A stretch of 64,000 nucleotides of DNA from CAKRJP01 sp963658085 (GTDB lineage: Bacteria > Bacillota > Clostridia > Lachnospirales > Lachnospiraceae). The stretch lies in the NCBI GenBank assembly GCA_963658085.1, contig CAVKOU010000008.1, forward strand, positions 1 through 64,000, read 5' to 3'. Numbering within the stretch: the first letter of the stretch is position 1; every line of letters starts with the position of its first letter. The position numbers and the translations under genes were made by a program. The notes beneath the pieces were generated by a model. It searched no databases. It worked only from the letters and a program-made list of their open reading frames with translations, and was not told where the DNA came from. Shown one piece after another: positions 1 through 8,637 of the stretch.

Positions 1-168
1 TTCTGAAGATCTGAAAACATTATTTATATGCTTTCTGATATTAGTTTCATCCTTACCAAATAAAACTGCCATTTGATTCGCTGATAACCATACCGATTCT
101 CCATCTCGAGATACTGGTACTTCTAATTGTATATTTCCATCCATAAATAAGACGATATCATTTTCCAT
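1..168 (-). CDS. RhuM-family protein, N-terminal part (runs off left edge)
   Basis: Reverse-strand reading frame of 56 codons from an ATG at 168, preceded by a GGTGAAGAAT-type ribosome binding site and open to the window edge. The peptide starts MENDIVLFMDG and continues with SVWLSANQMAVLFGKDETNI and a KHINNVF segment. This matches the N-terminal pattern of RhuM-family proteins, in which a 'WL..QMA.LF......I..HI.N.F' helix-turn-helix-like module follows a short beta hairpin. RhuM proteins are common on genomic islands; their function is unclear. Only the N terminus is visible, so intactness cannot be judged. It lies beside replication-gene debris, which supports a mobile-element origin. Confidence 0.6.
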   Translation of the reverse strand, partial: MENDIVLFMDGNIQLEVPVSRDGESVWLSANQMAVLFGKDETNIRKHINNVFRSSE

Positions 169-241
169 ATTCTTCACCTATTACCTTCTTCGTAATGTAC
201 AATATATATCCACCTACAATGTTCATATAGTTCAACTGCCA

Positions 242-769
242 TTAACAAATAAAACTGTTTTTTGATAATGTATCTATCACTGATTTTACAGTACTTTTCA
301 GATTCAGTCCATCTTTTAGTCCCAGCCGGTAGAAAAACTCTTCTGTATCTGCTCCACTGCTAAAAATTGCATTACAGTATTCCGTAATCACTTCTTCCTG
401 TTCTGGCGATAATGTTTCCAGCAAGCCCTGGTATTTCTTTTCAATCTCACTTACTGGCTCCTTATCCTGTTTTAACTTCCATTCCGAATATGCTTTTCCC
501 ATGTGCTCCCCAATAGTCAGATTGACAAATTCCTGCACTTCTTCTGGCGCCGCACCCGAAAATTCCTGTTTTTCTTTCTTTTCATTGTTTGATTTTTCAA
601 GTGTCGTATCATCAATATAACGGATGATTTCCCACAGATTTGACTTCATGGATTGCAGATCCCCTTTCATTAGCACAGCTACTTTTCTTGCTTCCGATTC
701 TTCGGTTTCTTTTTCCTGCATATAAAACTTTTCCGGCTCTTTTTCCATATATTCTTCCGGTTTTTCCAC
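242..769 (-). CDS. Hypothetical acidic protein, probable 3' part of a broken mobile-element gene
   Basis: A 175-codon frame from a GTG at 769. The same frame stays open upstream to about 889 without a good start, so this is probably the C-terminal part of a longer protein. The first 30 residues are a Glu/Lys-rich linker with repeated PEEYMEKEPEK-like text. A helical region follows, then a C-terminal segment of the form 'YQGLLETLSPEQEEVITEYCNA ... EEFFYRLGLKDGLNL'. That segment resembles small helical DUF proteins carried by clostridial conjugative elements (DUF6809-like; weak match by eye). The frame continues from the RepA_N fragment after a shift near 840-850, so the two ORFs look like one gene joined by an out-of-frame internal deletion. 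Function unknown. Confidence 0.4.
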   Translation of the reverse strand: MEKPEEYMEKEPEKFYMQEKETEESEARKVAVLMKGDLQSMKSNLWEIIRYIDDTTLEKSNNEKKEKQEFSGAAPEEVQEFVNLTIGEHMGKAYSEWKLKQDKEPVSEIEKKYQGLLETLSPEQEEVITEYCNAIFSSGADTEEFFYRLGLKDGLNLKSTVKSVIDTLSKNSFIC

Positions 770-1020
770 CAGCTTTTCTGATGTTTCTTCTGCTTCCAGA
801 ACTGCCGGTTCATCTGGATATTCCTGCCACAGTTCAGCATCTCCATAATCTCTTCCAGCGAAAAGAAAATATACGCCCTGTCCTCTTCGTCAAACCAGCA
901 GTTCTTGATAGACAGTAACATCTGGTCTAACATCAGTCCGTACAGCACCTTTGCTTCACAGGAGAGATTCTTAAAATATTCACTTATAACCGGCAGCTTC
1001 CTCCGGATGCAGGGCAACAA
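679..1020 (-). pseudogene. RepA_N replication initiator fragment, frame-disrupted
   Basis: The frame begins MLPCIRRKLPVISEYF and then reads NLSCEAKVLYGLMLDQM, SIKNCWFDEEDRAYIFF and LEEIMEMLNCGRN. This is the conserved N-terminal region of RepA_N-type replication initiators of Firmicute plasmids and conjugative elements. In intact members CGRN is followed by a Lys-rich helix and the rest of the winged-helix domain. Here the text after CGRN is a basic nonsense tail (QFWKQKKHQKSWWKNRKN) that is simply the other frame of the acidic ORF at 242-769. An internal deletion with frame loss is the easiest explanation. A non-functional remnant of an integrated element is likely. Confidence 0.6.
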
Positions 1021-1202
1021 AAAAACAGTCTGCCCTGACGGAAAATACTTCCATCAAAACAAACTGTTCTTTTATTTACGCTAATTATATTTTCTGAGAA
1101 TGACTACTTTTGCGAAAATCTCCGATGAATCCGGAATAAAAACAAAGGAAAAAATATATTTTCACTCCATTTGCACTCCACTGGAGCATCCAGACAGCCC
1201 AC

Positions 1203-1225
1203 AAAGCCTTTATTTATAGGCTTTT
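1203..1225. terminator. Hairpin downstream of guaA
   Basis: Inverted repeat AAAGCCT / AGGCTTT with an 8-nt loop, 16 bp beyond the guaA stop. The T-run is on the plus-strand side (CTTTTTCGC), so it works better as a terminator for rightward transcription out of the element remnant than for guaA, where only TTTGTGG follows. Confidence 0.45.
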
Positions 1226-1240
1226 TCGCAATTTTGTCCG

Positions 1241-2818
1241 CTACTCGAACTCAATCGTTCCCGGCGGTTTACTGGTTAGATCATAGAATACTCTATTTAC
1301 TCCCTTGACCTCGTTAATAATTCTGCTCATTACTGTCTGCAATACTTCAAATGGAATATCTGCCGACTCTGCTGTCATAAAGTCAATAGTCTTCACTGCA
1401 CGGAGAGCCACTGCATAGTCATAGGTTCTCTCATCTCCCATAACTCCTACGGAACGCATATTGGTAAGAGCTGCAAAATACTGGTTCGGCATCCAGGATG
1501 GTGCTTTTCCATTCTCTTTCTTATACTCTGCTGCAGCTTTATCTACTTCTTCACGGTAAATATAGTCCGCATCCTGTACCACACGTACCTTCCACTCAGT
1601 AATATCTCCGATGATACGGATTCCCAGTCCCGGTCCCGGGAATGGCTGACGGAATACTAATTCCTCCGGGATTCCAAGTTCCAGTCCTGCCTTACGGACC
1701 TCATCTTTAAATAAGTCTCTTAATGGCTCGATGATTTCTTTAAAATCTACATACTCCGGAAGTCCGCCTACATTGTGATGAGACTTAATAACTGCCGATT
1801 CACCACCAAGTCCACTCTCTACCACATCAGGATAAATCGTTCCCTGAGCCAGGAAATCTACAGCACCGATTTTTTTTGCTTCTTCCTCAAAGACACGAAT
1901 AAATTCTTCTCCGATGATCTTGCGCTTTTTCTCCGGCTCTGTTACTCCAGCTAATTTATCGTAGTATCTTTGCTGTGCATTGACACGAATAAAATTCAAA
2001 TCAAACTGTCCATCCGTGCCAAATACAGCCTCTACCTCGTCTCCTTCATTTTTTCTAAGAAGACCGTGATCTACAAATACACAAGTAAGCTGCTTGCCGA
2101 TCGCTCTGGACAATAATCCTGCTGCCACGGAAGAATCTACACCTCCGGACAACGCCAGAAGAACTTTTCCATCTCCTACTTTCTCTCTGATCTGCTTGAT
2201 AGATTCCTCTACGAAAGAATCCATGCGCCAATCTCCTGCACATCCGCATACTCCCAATACGAAGTTCGAGAGCATCTTGGTTCCTTCTTCTGTATGAAGT
2301 ACTTCCGGATGGAACTGAATCGCATAAAGACCTTTCTCAGCATTCTCAAGGGCTGCGGTTGGACAGTCTGCGGTATGAGCAGTAATCTCAAATCCCGGAG
2401 CTGCCTGTGAAATGTAATCAAAATGGCTCATCCAACAAATAGTCTTCTCTGATACTCCTGCAAATACCTCGGATTCTGTTTTATCGATGAGTACCTCTGT
2501 CTTTCCATATTCTCTTACAGTTGCCTTCTCAACCTTTCCTCCAAGCACATGCATCATTAATTGTGCACCGTAGCAAAGTCCAAGCACCGGAATTCCAAGC
2601 TCAAATAATTCTTTCTGATAGGTTGGGGAATCTGCCTCATAGCAGCTATTTGGTCCACCTGTCAAAATGATACCCTTGGGATTCATAGCCTTAATCTTTT
2701 CAAGATCTGTTTTATAGGAATAAATTTCACAGTAGACATTACACTCTCTGACACGGCGTGCCACCAACTGATTGTACTGTCCTCCGAAATCGATGACGAT
2801 TACTAATTCTCTTTTCAA
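1241..2818 (-). CDS. guaA: GMP synthase (glutamine-hydrolysing)
   Basis: Converts XMP to GMP with glutamine and ATP, the last step of de novo GMP synthesis, in the cytosol. The N-terminal class I glutamine amidotransferase domain shows DFGGQYNQLVARRVRE, the catalytic Cys in GLCYGAQ and the His in QFHPEV. The ATP pyrophosphatase domain shows the P-loop LSGGVDSS, and the C-terminal dimerisation domain ends in the family tail KPPGTIEFE. An ATG at 2854 has no ribosome binding site; a TTG at 2818 lies 9 nt after AAGGAGG and gives 525 residues, the usual length, so that start is preferred. No purine riboswitch was found upstream. The 3' end borders mobile-element debris. Identification is firm. Confidence 0.97.
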   Translation of the reverse strand: MKRELVIVIDFGGQYNQLVARRVRECNVYCEIYSYKTDLEKIKAMNPKGIILTGGPNSCYEADSPTYQKELFELGIPVLGLCYGAQLMMHVLGGKVEKATVREYGKTEVLIDKTESEVFAGVSEKTICWMSHFDYISQAAPGFEITAHTADCPTAALENAEKGLYAIQFHPEVLHTEEGTKMLSNFVLGVCGCAGDWRMDSFVEESIKQIREKVGDGKVLLALSGGVDSSVAAGLLSRAIGKQLTCVFVDHGLLRKNEGDEVEAVFGTDGQFDLNFIRVNAQQRYYDKLAGVTEPEKKRKIIGEEFIRVFEEEAKKIGAVDFLAQGTIYPDVVESGLGGESAVIKSHHNVGGLPEYVDFKEIIEPLRDLFKDEVRKAGLELGIPEELVFRQPFPGPGLGIRIIGDITEWKVRVVQDADYIYREEVDKAAAEYKKENGKAPSWMPNQYFAALTNMRSVGVMGDERTYDYAVALRAVKTIDFMTAESADIPFEVLQTVMSRIINEVKGVNRVFYDLTSKPPGTIEFE

Positions 2819-2954
2819 AAGACTGTCCTCCTTTTTTACCATAGATAAATTCATTATATAGGAGAGCTTTCTCTTTTACAAGAGTGACTCCCAAACAAAA
2901 TTTCCATGGTTATAATATCATTATAATAAATGAATAAGATTCCTATATAAAAAA

Positions 2955-2987
2955 GGACTCGTTACGGATTATTATCCATAACGAGCC
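2955..2987 (-). terminator. Rho-independent terminator of the ferredoxin gene
   Basis: On the minus strand a stem GGCTCGTTA.GGAT / ATCC.TAACGAGTCC with a 4-nt loop is followed by CTTTTTTATAT. It sits 23 nt after the ferredoxin stop codon and separates that gene from guaA. Confidence 0.85.
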
Positions 2988-3009
2988 CCGGCTTTTCATA
3001 TTATGTGAA

Positions 3010-3180
3010 TTACTCTACTGTAATTGCTCCTGTTGGACAGGCACCTTCGCAAGCTCCGCAAGATACACATACATCTGGGTCTACTACGAACTGAGAATCT
3101 CCAGCGCTGATTGCTCCTACTGGACATGTTGCCTCACAAGCTCCACACATTACACATACATCACTAATTGTTGCTGCCAT
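3010..3180 (-). CDS. 2[4Fe-4S] ferredoxin
   Basis: A 56-residue clostridial-type ferredoxin, a soluble low-potential electron carrier. Two cluster motifs are visible: CVMCGACEATCPVGAI near the N terminus and CVSCGACEGACPTGAI near the C terminus, each CxxCxxCxxxCP, as expected for two [4Fe-4S] clusters. The reading frame is open further upstream, but the ATG at 3180 is preceded by AAGGAGGT at the right distance and gives the standard ferredoxin length (55-60 residues). It is monocistronic, with its own terminator. A Fur-box-like sequence lies about 105 nt upstream of the start codon. Redox partners cannot be inferred from the neighbours. Confidence 0.93.
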   Translation of the reverse strand: MAATISDVCVMCGACEATCPVGAISAGDSQFVVDPDVCVSCGACEGACPTGAITVE

Positions 3181-3284
3181 TGGTATTACCTCCTTATTTT
3201 TCAAACGTTGTTTCTCATGATACACCAAAAATTGGCGAATGTACACAAAAAACCATCCATATTCCCCAACTATTTTTCTCAAGA

Positions 3285-3303
3285 GTAAATGCTAATCATT
3301 TTC
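3285..3303 (-). promoter_or_regulatory. Fur-box-like 19-mer upstream of ferredoxin gene
   Basis: Read on the minus strand, GAAAATGATTAGCATTTAC matches the classical Fur consensus at 14 of 19 positions, centred on ATGATTAGCAT. It lies between the end of phoR and the ferredoxin gene. The core promoter was not assigned with confidence, so regulation by iron is only a suggestion. Confidence 0.3.
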
Positions 3304-3328
3304 AAAATTCTCCTATAATTTTCTATGA

Positions 3329-4657
3329 TCAAGCCTGCTTTTCAAACACTACTTCCATGCGTGTTCCTTTGTTCACTTCACTCTGCACATGAATCTGTGC
3401 ATTATGCAAAATTGCCCCATGCTTCACAATAGAAAGGCCCAATCCAGTTCCTCCGGTTTCTTTGGAATGGCTTTTGTCCACCCGGTAAAAACGTTCAAAA
3501 ATTCGTTCCTGCGCATTTTTCGGAATTCCGATTCCCGTATCTGTCACAATCACCTTCTTGCCCTGAAGGGTATCTCCTACCCATACAGTAACAGATCCTC
3601 CTACCCGGTTGTACTTTACAGCGTTTTCGCAAATATTATAGATCATCTCATCTAAAACCTGACGGACACCTTTTACAGTCACCGGTTCTCCGGTAACCTG
3701 CATATGTACATCCCGTTTACTGAGTTGAGGCTGAAGTCTTGCGCATATTTCTCTTGTAAGCAGATAAAGATCTACATTTTCTCGCTCCAGTTCGATCTTA
3801 TCCTCGTCTAACTTCGATAATTTAATAATATCCTCGATCAAGGTAATGAGTCTTGATGCTTCCTTATAAATTGTCTCACTAAATCTCGGCACATCCTCCG
3901 GCTTGACCAATCCATTTTTCATAATCTCCGCATAACCGGAAATGGATGTAAGAGGAGTTTTCAACTCATGGGATACATTTGCAGAAAATTCCTTCCTGAT
4001 CTCTGCCACTGCATCCTTCTCTTTATTTTGCTTATCGATTCGCTCCAGTAATGGCGTCAATTCCCCGTATACCTCCGGATTCTTCAACGGTTCATTCAAA
4101 TCCAGTTCATTAATGGGACGAATGAGTTTTGCCACCTGATAACCCGACAGAAGCCAGGCGCAGATAAGCATCAACACCGCAATGATCCCCATAGGAGGAA
4201 GCACTGTAAGAGCTGTACTCCTAACATTATCTACCGCCTTGGATACTCTTAATATTTTTTCATCCGGCAGTTTCATAGCATAGTAAAACATGTCTTTGCT
4301 CATGGTATCGGACTGACGAATATCTTTTCCGGTTCCGGATTTCATGGCCTGCTTTACCTCCGGACGGTTCTTGTGATTTTCCAGGCTTTTCCCTTCCGGA
4401 TCTGAGGAGTCATATACCACACTTCCATCGGAATTTATTAGAGTAACTCGGGTATTCTCATCTACCTCGTCTAAATTCTGTACATAATTTTCCCCGGATA
4501 CTTCGATGGCGGTACTGATATATTCCGCTTCCTGTTTAATCTGGGTTTCCATAATGGTCATTGTATGCCTATAAACAATAAACGTTGTGATGGCATAAGC
4601 CACCAACAACGTTGTTGTTACAATAAAGATCATACTCTGTTGAATCTTTTCTCTCAT
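3329..4657 (-). CDS. phoR: Phosphate-regulon sensor histidine kinase
   Basis: Membrane sensor kinase of the Pho two-component system; autophosphorylates and donates phosphate to PhoB. Two transmembrane helices (about residues 8-28 and 150-172) flank an extracytoplasmic sensor domain of about 120 residues. A membrane-proximal linker leads to the dimerisation/phosphoacceptor helix VSHELKTPLTSISGYAE (H-box), then the ATPase domain with the N-box NICENAVKYN, G1 DTGIGI and G2 GGTGLGLSIV. No clear PAS domain is seen between membrane and H-box, unlike many PhoR proteins. It is the last gene of the pst-pho operon, 13 nt after phoB. phoR is chosen on context; the sequence alone says sensor kinase. Confidence 0.9.
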   Translation of the reverse strand: MREKIQQSMIFIVTTTLLVAYAITTFIVYRHTMTIMETQIKQEAEYISTAIEVSGENYVQNLDEVDENTRVTLINSDGSVVYDSSDPEGKSLENHKNRPEVKQAMKSGTGKDIRQSDTMSKDMFYYAMKLPDEKILRVSKAVDNVRSTALTVLPPMGIIAVLMLICAWLLSGYQVAKLIRPINELDLNEPLKNPEVYGELTPLLERIDKQNKEKDAVAEIRKEFSANVSHELKTPLTSISGYAEIMKNGLVKPEDVPRFSETIYKEASRLITLIEDIIKLSKLDEDKIELERENVDLYLLTREICARLQPQLSKRDVHMQVTGEPVTVKGVRQVLDEMIYNICENAVKYNRVGGSVTVWVGDTLQGKKVIVTDTGIGIPKNAQERIFERFYRVDKSHSKETGGTGLGLSIVKHGAILHNAQIHVQSEVNKGTRMEVVFEKQA

Positions 4658-4670
4658 TGTCTCATCCTTT

Positions 4671-5342
4671 TTAGCTCATTCGATATCCAACACCTCGAAC
4701 AGTTTCAATTCGGTCCCCGTAATCTCCAAGCTTTTGTCTTAAGGTTCTCACATGGACATCCACAGTTCTGGTTTCTCCGTCAAAATCGTATCCCCAGATA
4801 TCCTCCAACAGCTGGTCTCTGGTTTGAACGATATTTGGATTTCTCATGAGGCGTTTTAAAAGCTGATATTCCTTAAGGGTCAGTTGCACCACTTGATCTC
4901 CTGCTACCACCTCATGCTTATCCGTATTCATCTCAATGCCTCTAAAGGTCAGAACATGAGGCTTGGCATTTTCTCCCTGTCCACTTCTTCGAAGCACAGC
5001 CTTGATCCTGGACACTAATTCCATCATACCAAAGGGCTTGGTAACATAATCGTCTGCTCCTGCATCCAGTCCCATTACCTTGTCATATTCCGCACCTCTG
5101 GCCGTCACCATGATTACCGGGATTCCTCTGGTCTTCTCATCGGATTTCATCCACTTCAAAAGCTCCATTCCATCTTCTCCCGGGAGCATAATATCAAGCA
5201 AAACAAGCTCTGGCACTTCCTGTGCCAAAGCCTCTTTAAATGATTGTCCTTCTTCAAATCCTCGTGCATGAAATCCAGTGCTCTCCAGTGTATATATCAC
5301 TAATTCACGAATGCTGCTGTCATCCTCTACACAATAAATCAT
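4671..5342 (-). CDS. phoB: Phosphate-regulon response regulator, OmpR/PhoB type
   Basis: Transcription factor of the Pho two-component system. The receiver domain (1-120) has the acidic pocket (YCVEDD), the phosphoacceptor Asp in LLDIMLPGEDG, the conserved Thr in VTARG and the Lys in YVTKPF. The winged-helix DNA-binding domain (about 130-223) has LTLKEYQLLKRL, RDQLLEDIWGY and TVDVHVRTLRQKLGD, ending in VRGVGYRM. The ATG overlaps the phoU stop by 4 nt, so translation is probably coupled. It likely activates the pst operon under phosphate limitation through TTTACA-type repeats upstream of pstS. Confidence 0.93.
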   Translation of the reverse strand: MIYCVEDDSSIRELVIYTLESTGFHARGFEEGQSFKEALAQEVPELVLLDIMLPGEDGMELLKWMKSDEKTRGIPVIMVTARGAEYDKVMGLDAGADDYVTKPFGMMELVSRIKAVLRRSGQGENAKPHVLTFRGIEMNTDKHEVVAGDQVVQLTLKEYQLLKRLMRNPNIVQTRDQLLEDIWGYDFDGETRTVDVHVRTLRQKLGDYGDRIETVRGVGYRMS

Positions 5343-5989
5343 AAACTTTCTCCTTTATGTACGCCAGTAATAGAAAATTCGACCCACTCAGCAATATTGG
5401 TTGCATGATCCGCAATTCTCTCTAAATACTTTGCTACCATAATAAGATCCATAGCGTGACGGCCATCCTCTGCATGATCTGCAATCTGCTGAATCAGCTT
5501 TGTCTTCACTCCCTCAAAGAGTTCATCCACCACATCATCTTCCTGGATTACATCACCTGCAAGAACCAAATCTTTCTTTACATAGGCCTCTACACTTTCA
5601 TGGACCATCTTGGTTGCCGCCTCTGACATCTGAATAATCATCGGAATATCCACCTGAGCATCCTTATTTTCAGATACGATGATTTCTCCGATATCAGCTG
5701 CCTGATCGCCGATTCTCTCCATATCTGTAATCATCTTAAGAGCTGCGGAAATCTGTCTAAGATCTCTTGCTACCGGTTGCTGTTGAAGCAATAATTTCAG
5801 GCAAATACCTTCGATCTCACTTTCCAACTGATCAATCTTCTCATCAAACTGAACGACTTCTTTTGCCAGTTTCTGGTTTCCTTCTTTTAATGCTGTTGTT
5901 GCATTGGTAATCGCTGTCTCACAAAGCTCTCCCATATGCACCATGTCTTCATTAAGACGTTCCAGCTGTTCATCAAATCTATTACGCAT
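5339..5989 (-). CDS. phoU: Phosphate signalling protein PhoU
   Basis: Cytoplasmic negative regulator linking the Pst transporter to the PhoR kinase. The 216-residue protein consists of two three-helix PhoU repeats. Repeat 1 contains the metal-binding type motif KMITDMERIGDQAADI and repeat 2 the matching MVAKYLERIADHATNIAEW, both with the family E/DxxxD pattern. It lies 3 nt after pstB and overlaps phoB by 4 nt, which places the regulator between transporter and two-component genes. Length and motifs are typical; confidence is high. Confidence 0.95.
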   Translation of the reverse strand: MRNRFDEQLERLNEDMVHMGELCETAITNATTALKEGNQKLAKEVVQFDEKIDQLESEIEGICLKLLLQQQPVARDLRQISAALKMITDMERIGDQAADIGEIIVSENKDAQVDIPMIIQMSEAATKMVHESVEAYVKKDLVLAGDVIQEDDVVDELFEGVKTKLIQQIADHAEDGRHAMDLIMVAKYLERIADHATNIAEWVEFSITGVHKGESL

Positions 5990-5992
5990 GTC

Positions 5993-6742
5993 TTAGCCAA
6001 ACCTCCCTGTAATATAATCTTCTGTTCTCTTATCCTGTGGAATAGAAAACAATTTTTCCGTATCATTATATTCAATCACTTCTCCTAATAGGAAGAATGC
6101 GGTATTGTCTGAGACACGTACTGCCTGCTGCATATTATGGGTTACCATGACAATAGTATAATCTTTTTTCAACTCAAGAACAAGGTCTTCGATCTTAGAT
6201 GTAGAAATCGGATCCAGAGCTGAGGTAGGCTCATCCATAAGAAGAACCTCCGGCTCTACAGCCAACGCTCTTGCGATACAAAGTCTCTGCTGCTGTCCAC
6301 CGGACATTCCAAGGGCACTGCTCTTTAATCTATCCTTACACTCATCCCAAATTGCTGCGTTACGAAGAGATGTTTCTACGATCTCATCAAGCTTTGCCTT
6401 GGAACGGATTCCGTGGGTTCTTGGTCCATAAGCAATATTGTCATAAATACTCATCGGAAATGGATTTGGTTTCTGAAATACCATTCCCACTCTTTTTCTC
6501 AATACGTTTACATCTAAATCCTTAAATATATCCTGGCCGTCTAGAAGAATTTCCCCTTCAATACGACAACCTTCAACTAAATCATTCATTCGATTAATGG
6601 ATTTTAATAATGTAGATTTTCCACATCCGGAAGGTCCGATAAAGGCGGTAATTTTATTTGCCTCAATATCCAGATTTACATTTTTTAATGCGTGAAAATC
6701 AGAATAATACAAATCCATGTTTTTAACACTAAGTTTGCTCAT
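5993..6742 (-). CDS. pstB: Phosphate ABC transporter, ATP-binding protein
   Basis: ATPase that powers high-affinity phosphate import through PstCA. It has Walker A GPSGCGKST, the Q-loop MVFQKPNPFPMSIYDNIAYG (PNPFP is diagnostic of PstB), signature MSGGQQQR, Walker B VLLMDEPTSALD and the H-loop VTHNMQQA. An in-frame ATG lies 15 nt earlier, but the start at 6742 is preceded by a GAGGAATG ribosome binding site and gives the usual 249 residues beginning MSKLSVKNMDLYYSDFHAL. It lies 75 nt downstream of pstA and 3 nt upstream of phoU. Confidence 0.96.
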   Translation of the reverse strand: MSKLSVKNMDLYYSDFHALKNVNLDIEANKITAFIGPSGCGKSTLLKSINRMNDLVEGCRIEGEILLDGQDIFKDLDVNVLRKRVGMVFQKPNPFPMSIYDNIAYGPRTHGIRSKAKLDEIVETSLRNAAIWDECKDRLKSSALGMSGGQQQRLCIARALAVEPEVLLMDEPTSALDPISTSKIEDLVLELKKDYTIVMVTHNMQQAVRVSDNTAFFLLGEVIEYNDTEKLFSIPQDKRTEDYITGRFG

Positions 6743-6817
6743 CTTATCATTCCTCATAAATTGCGGGTGTTCGCAATCCTCTTTGCTACTTGCTCCTATA
6801 AATTGCAGTCTATGCCT

Positions 6818-7702
6818 TTATGCATTGGTCAGTTTCTTTGCCAGCATACTGGATAACGTATTGATCAAAACTACTACCACCAAAAGAATAACTGCAGTGG
6901 CATAAGCCTGATCCATATATAAACCCTCACTGGCCAGATTGTACATATGAACTGCCAAAGTTCTTCCTGAACTGAGAACAGAATTCGGAATCTTTGCTAC
7001 AGTACCTGCGGTATAGATAAGAGCAGCCGTCTCTCCAACGATACGTCCGACTGCCAAAATCACGCCGGCTAAGATTCCCGGAACCGCTGCAGGTAAAACG
7101 ATCCGAAATACGGTACGAAGTTTTCCCGCTCCCAAACCAAAACTTCCCTCTCTATAGGAATCCGGAACGGATTTTAATGCTTCCTCTGTACTTCTCATAA
7201 TAAGTGGCAATACCATGATCGCCAGGGTAAATGCACCTGCAAGTAATGAAAATCCCCATCCACAGGTCTGTACGAAAAACAGCATTCCGAACAATCCATA
7301 TACGATAGAAGGAATTCCCTGAAGAGTCTCTGTAGTCATTCGAATGACTTCTACGAATTTATTTCCTCTCTTTGCATATTCTACCAAAAAGATGGCAGAA
7401 AAAATTCCGAAAGGAACTGCGATCAGCAGGGAAAGGAAAGTCATAATAATGGTATTGATAAGGGCCGGCATCAAAGATGCATTTTCAGAAGAGTACTCCA
7501 AAGAAAATAAAGACGGCTTAATATAAGGAACTCCGTGGATCAAAATATATGCGATCAAGAAAATCAATACCGAAAATGTTATGATTGCTGATAACATTAC
7601 AAGCAGCATTACAATCAAAGATCCCGGTGTCTTGGTGTAGGATTTTAATTTCTGTCCTACTGTCATTGTATTTCTAGCTTTTTTATCATTCACGTCCGCC
7701 AC
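6818..7702 (-). CDS. pstA: Phosphate ABC transporter permease PstA
   Basis: Membrane subunit of the phosphate importer. The 294-residue protein has an N-terminal helix, a loop, and five more hydrophobic segments. The binding-protein-dependent transport motif (EAA loop) is seen as 'ALKSVPDSYREGSFGLGAGKL ... VLPAAVPGI'. The motif ETLQGIPSIVYGLFGMLFF matches the conserved 'IPSIVxGLF' segment of PstA/PstC. It overlaps pstC by 17 nt and pairs with it to form the channel. Confidence 0.95.
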   Translation of the reverse strand: MADVNDKKARNTMTVGQKLKSYTKTPGSLIVMLLVMLSAIITFSVLIFLIAYILIHGVPYIKPSLFSLEYSSENASLMPALINTIIMTFLSLLIAVPFGIFSAIFLVEYAKRGNKFVEVIRMTTETLQGIPSIVYGLFGMLFFVQTCGWGFSLLAGAFTLAIMVLPLIMRSTEEALKSVPDSYREGSFGLGAGKLRTVFRIVLPAAVPGILAGVILAVGRIVGETAALIYTAGTVAKIPNSVLSSGRTLAVHMYNLASEGLYMDQAYATAVILLVVVVLINTLSSMLAKKLTNA

Positions 7703-8579
7703 CTCGTTTCAATAATGCTACGCTGAAATTCAACAGCAGGATAAATACAAACAATACTACACCGGTAGCAATCAAGGCTTCTCTGTGAAGTCCTGAAGCA
7801 TATCCCATTTCGATAACGATATTAGCTGTCAGAGTACGAACACCTTTGAAAATACCATCCGGGATCCTTGCCTGATTACCAGCAACCATGATAACCGCCA
7901 TAGTCTCACCGATGGCACGTCCGATACCAAGTACAAGGGCTGCGATAACACCGGATTTTGCTGCGGGTAATACTACTGTAAATATTGCTCTCTCATGCGT
8001 TCCGCCCAAAGCCACTGCTCCCTCATAATACTGGGTAGGCACAGCCCGAAGAGCCGACTCTGTCAGACCAATAATTGTAGGCAGGATCATCATTCCAAGA
8101 AGCAACGACGCGGTAAGGATACTACTTCCATTTCCTGCACTTTTTAAAAGTCCCATACTTTTTAAATCCCGTCCCATTTCTCTTACCAATGGAACCAAGA
8201 CCACTAATCCAAAGAAACCATATACAACGGAAGGAATTCCGGCCAAAAGCTCCGTTGCTGTTTTTAAAGGTTTGTAAATTTGCTTCGGACAATAGAAGGC
8301 CATAAACACTGCAGTCAGCACTCCGATGGGAACTCCGAAAAGAATTGCTCCTGCTGTTACGTATAAACTTCCGATGATCATTGGGAAGATTCCGTAAATA
8401 TCGTTGTTAGGTTTCCATCTTATGCCACTTAAAAAATCGCCAAAACCGATCTCTTTCATTGCAGGAATACCATTTGCAAATAAAAAGATACAAATGAGAG
8501 CTACCGCCAGCACCGAAGCGCAGGCGGCAACGAAGAACACTCCCTGCATGAATTTTTCTGTCCATGCTTTTTGATTCAT
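7686..8579 (-). CDS. pstC: Phosphate ABC transporter permease PstC
   Basis: Membrane subunit of the phosphate importer, 297 residues with six predicted helices. Family features are ELLAGIPSVVYGFFGLVVLVP, the EAA loop 'ALRAVPTQYYEGAVALGGTHERA ... VLPAAKSGV' and RAIGETMAVIMVAGN. The N terminus (FMQGVFFVAACASVLAVALICIFLFANG) is the usual PstC first helix. It follows pstS by 58 nt and overlaps pstA by 17 nt. Confidence 0.95.
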   Translation of the reverse strand: MNQKAWTEKFMQGVFFVAACASVLAVALICIFLFANGIPAMKEIGFGDFLSGIRWKPNNDIYGIFPMIIGSLYVTAGAILFGVPIGVLTAVFMAFYCPKQIYKPLKTATELLAGIPSVVYGFFGLVVLVPLVREMGRDLKSMGLLKSAGNGSSILTASLLLGMMILPTIIGLTESALRAVPTQYYEGAVALGGTHERAIFTVVLPAAKSGVIAALVLGIGRAIGETMAVIMVAGNQARIPDGIFKGVRTLTANIVIEMGYASGLHREALIATGVVLFVFILLLNFSVALLKRGGGRE

Positions 8580-8637
8580 TCTAACACTCCTCTAGTGAAA
8601 CCACTGTGGTACAGGTTTATACCATGGAAACTACTTA

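Noticed and set aside
2819..2954. Guanine riboswitch upstream of guaA
   Set aside because: The short spacer shows no conserved loop sequences of the purine aptamer; only an AT-rich promoter region and the ferredoxin terminator are seen.
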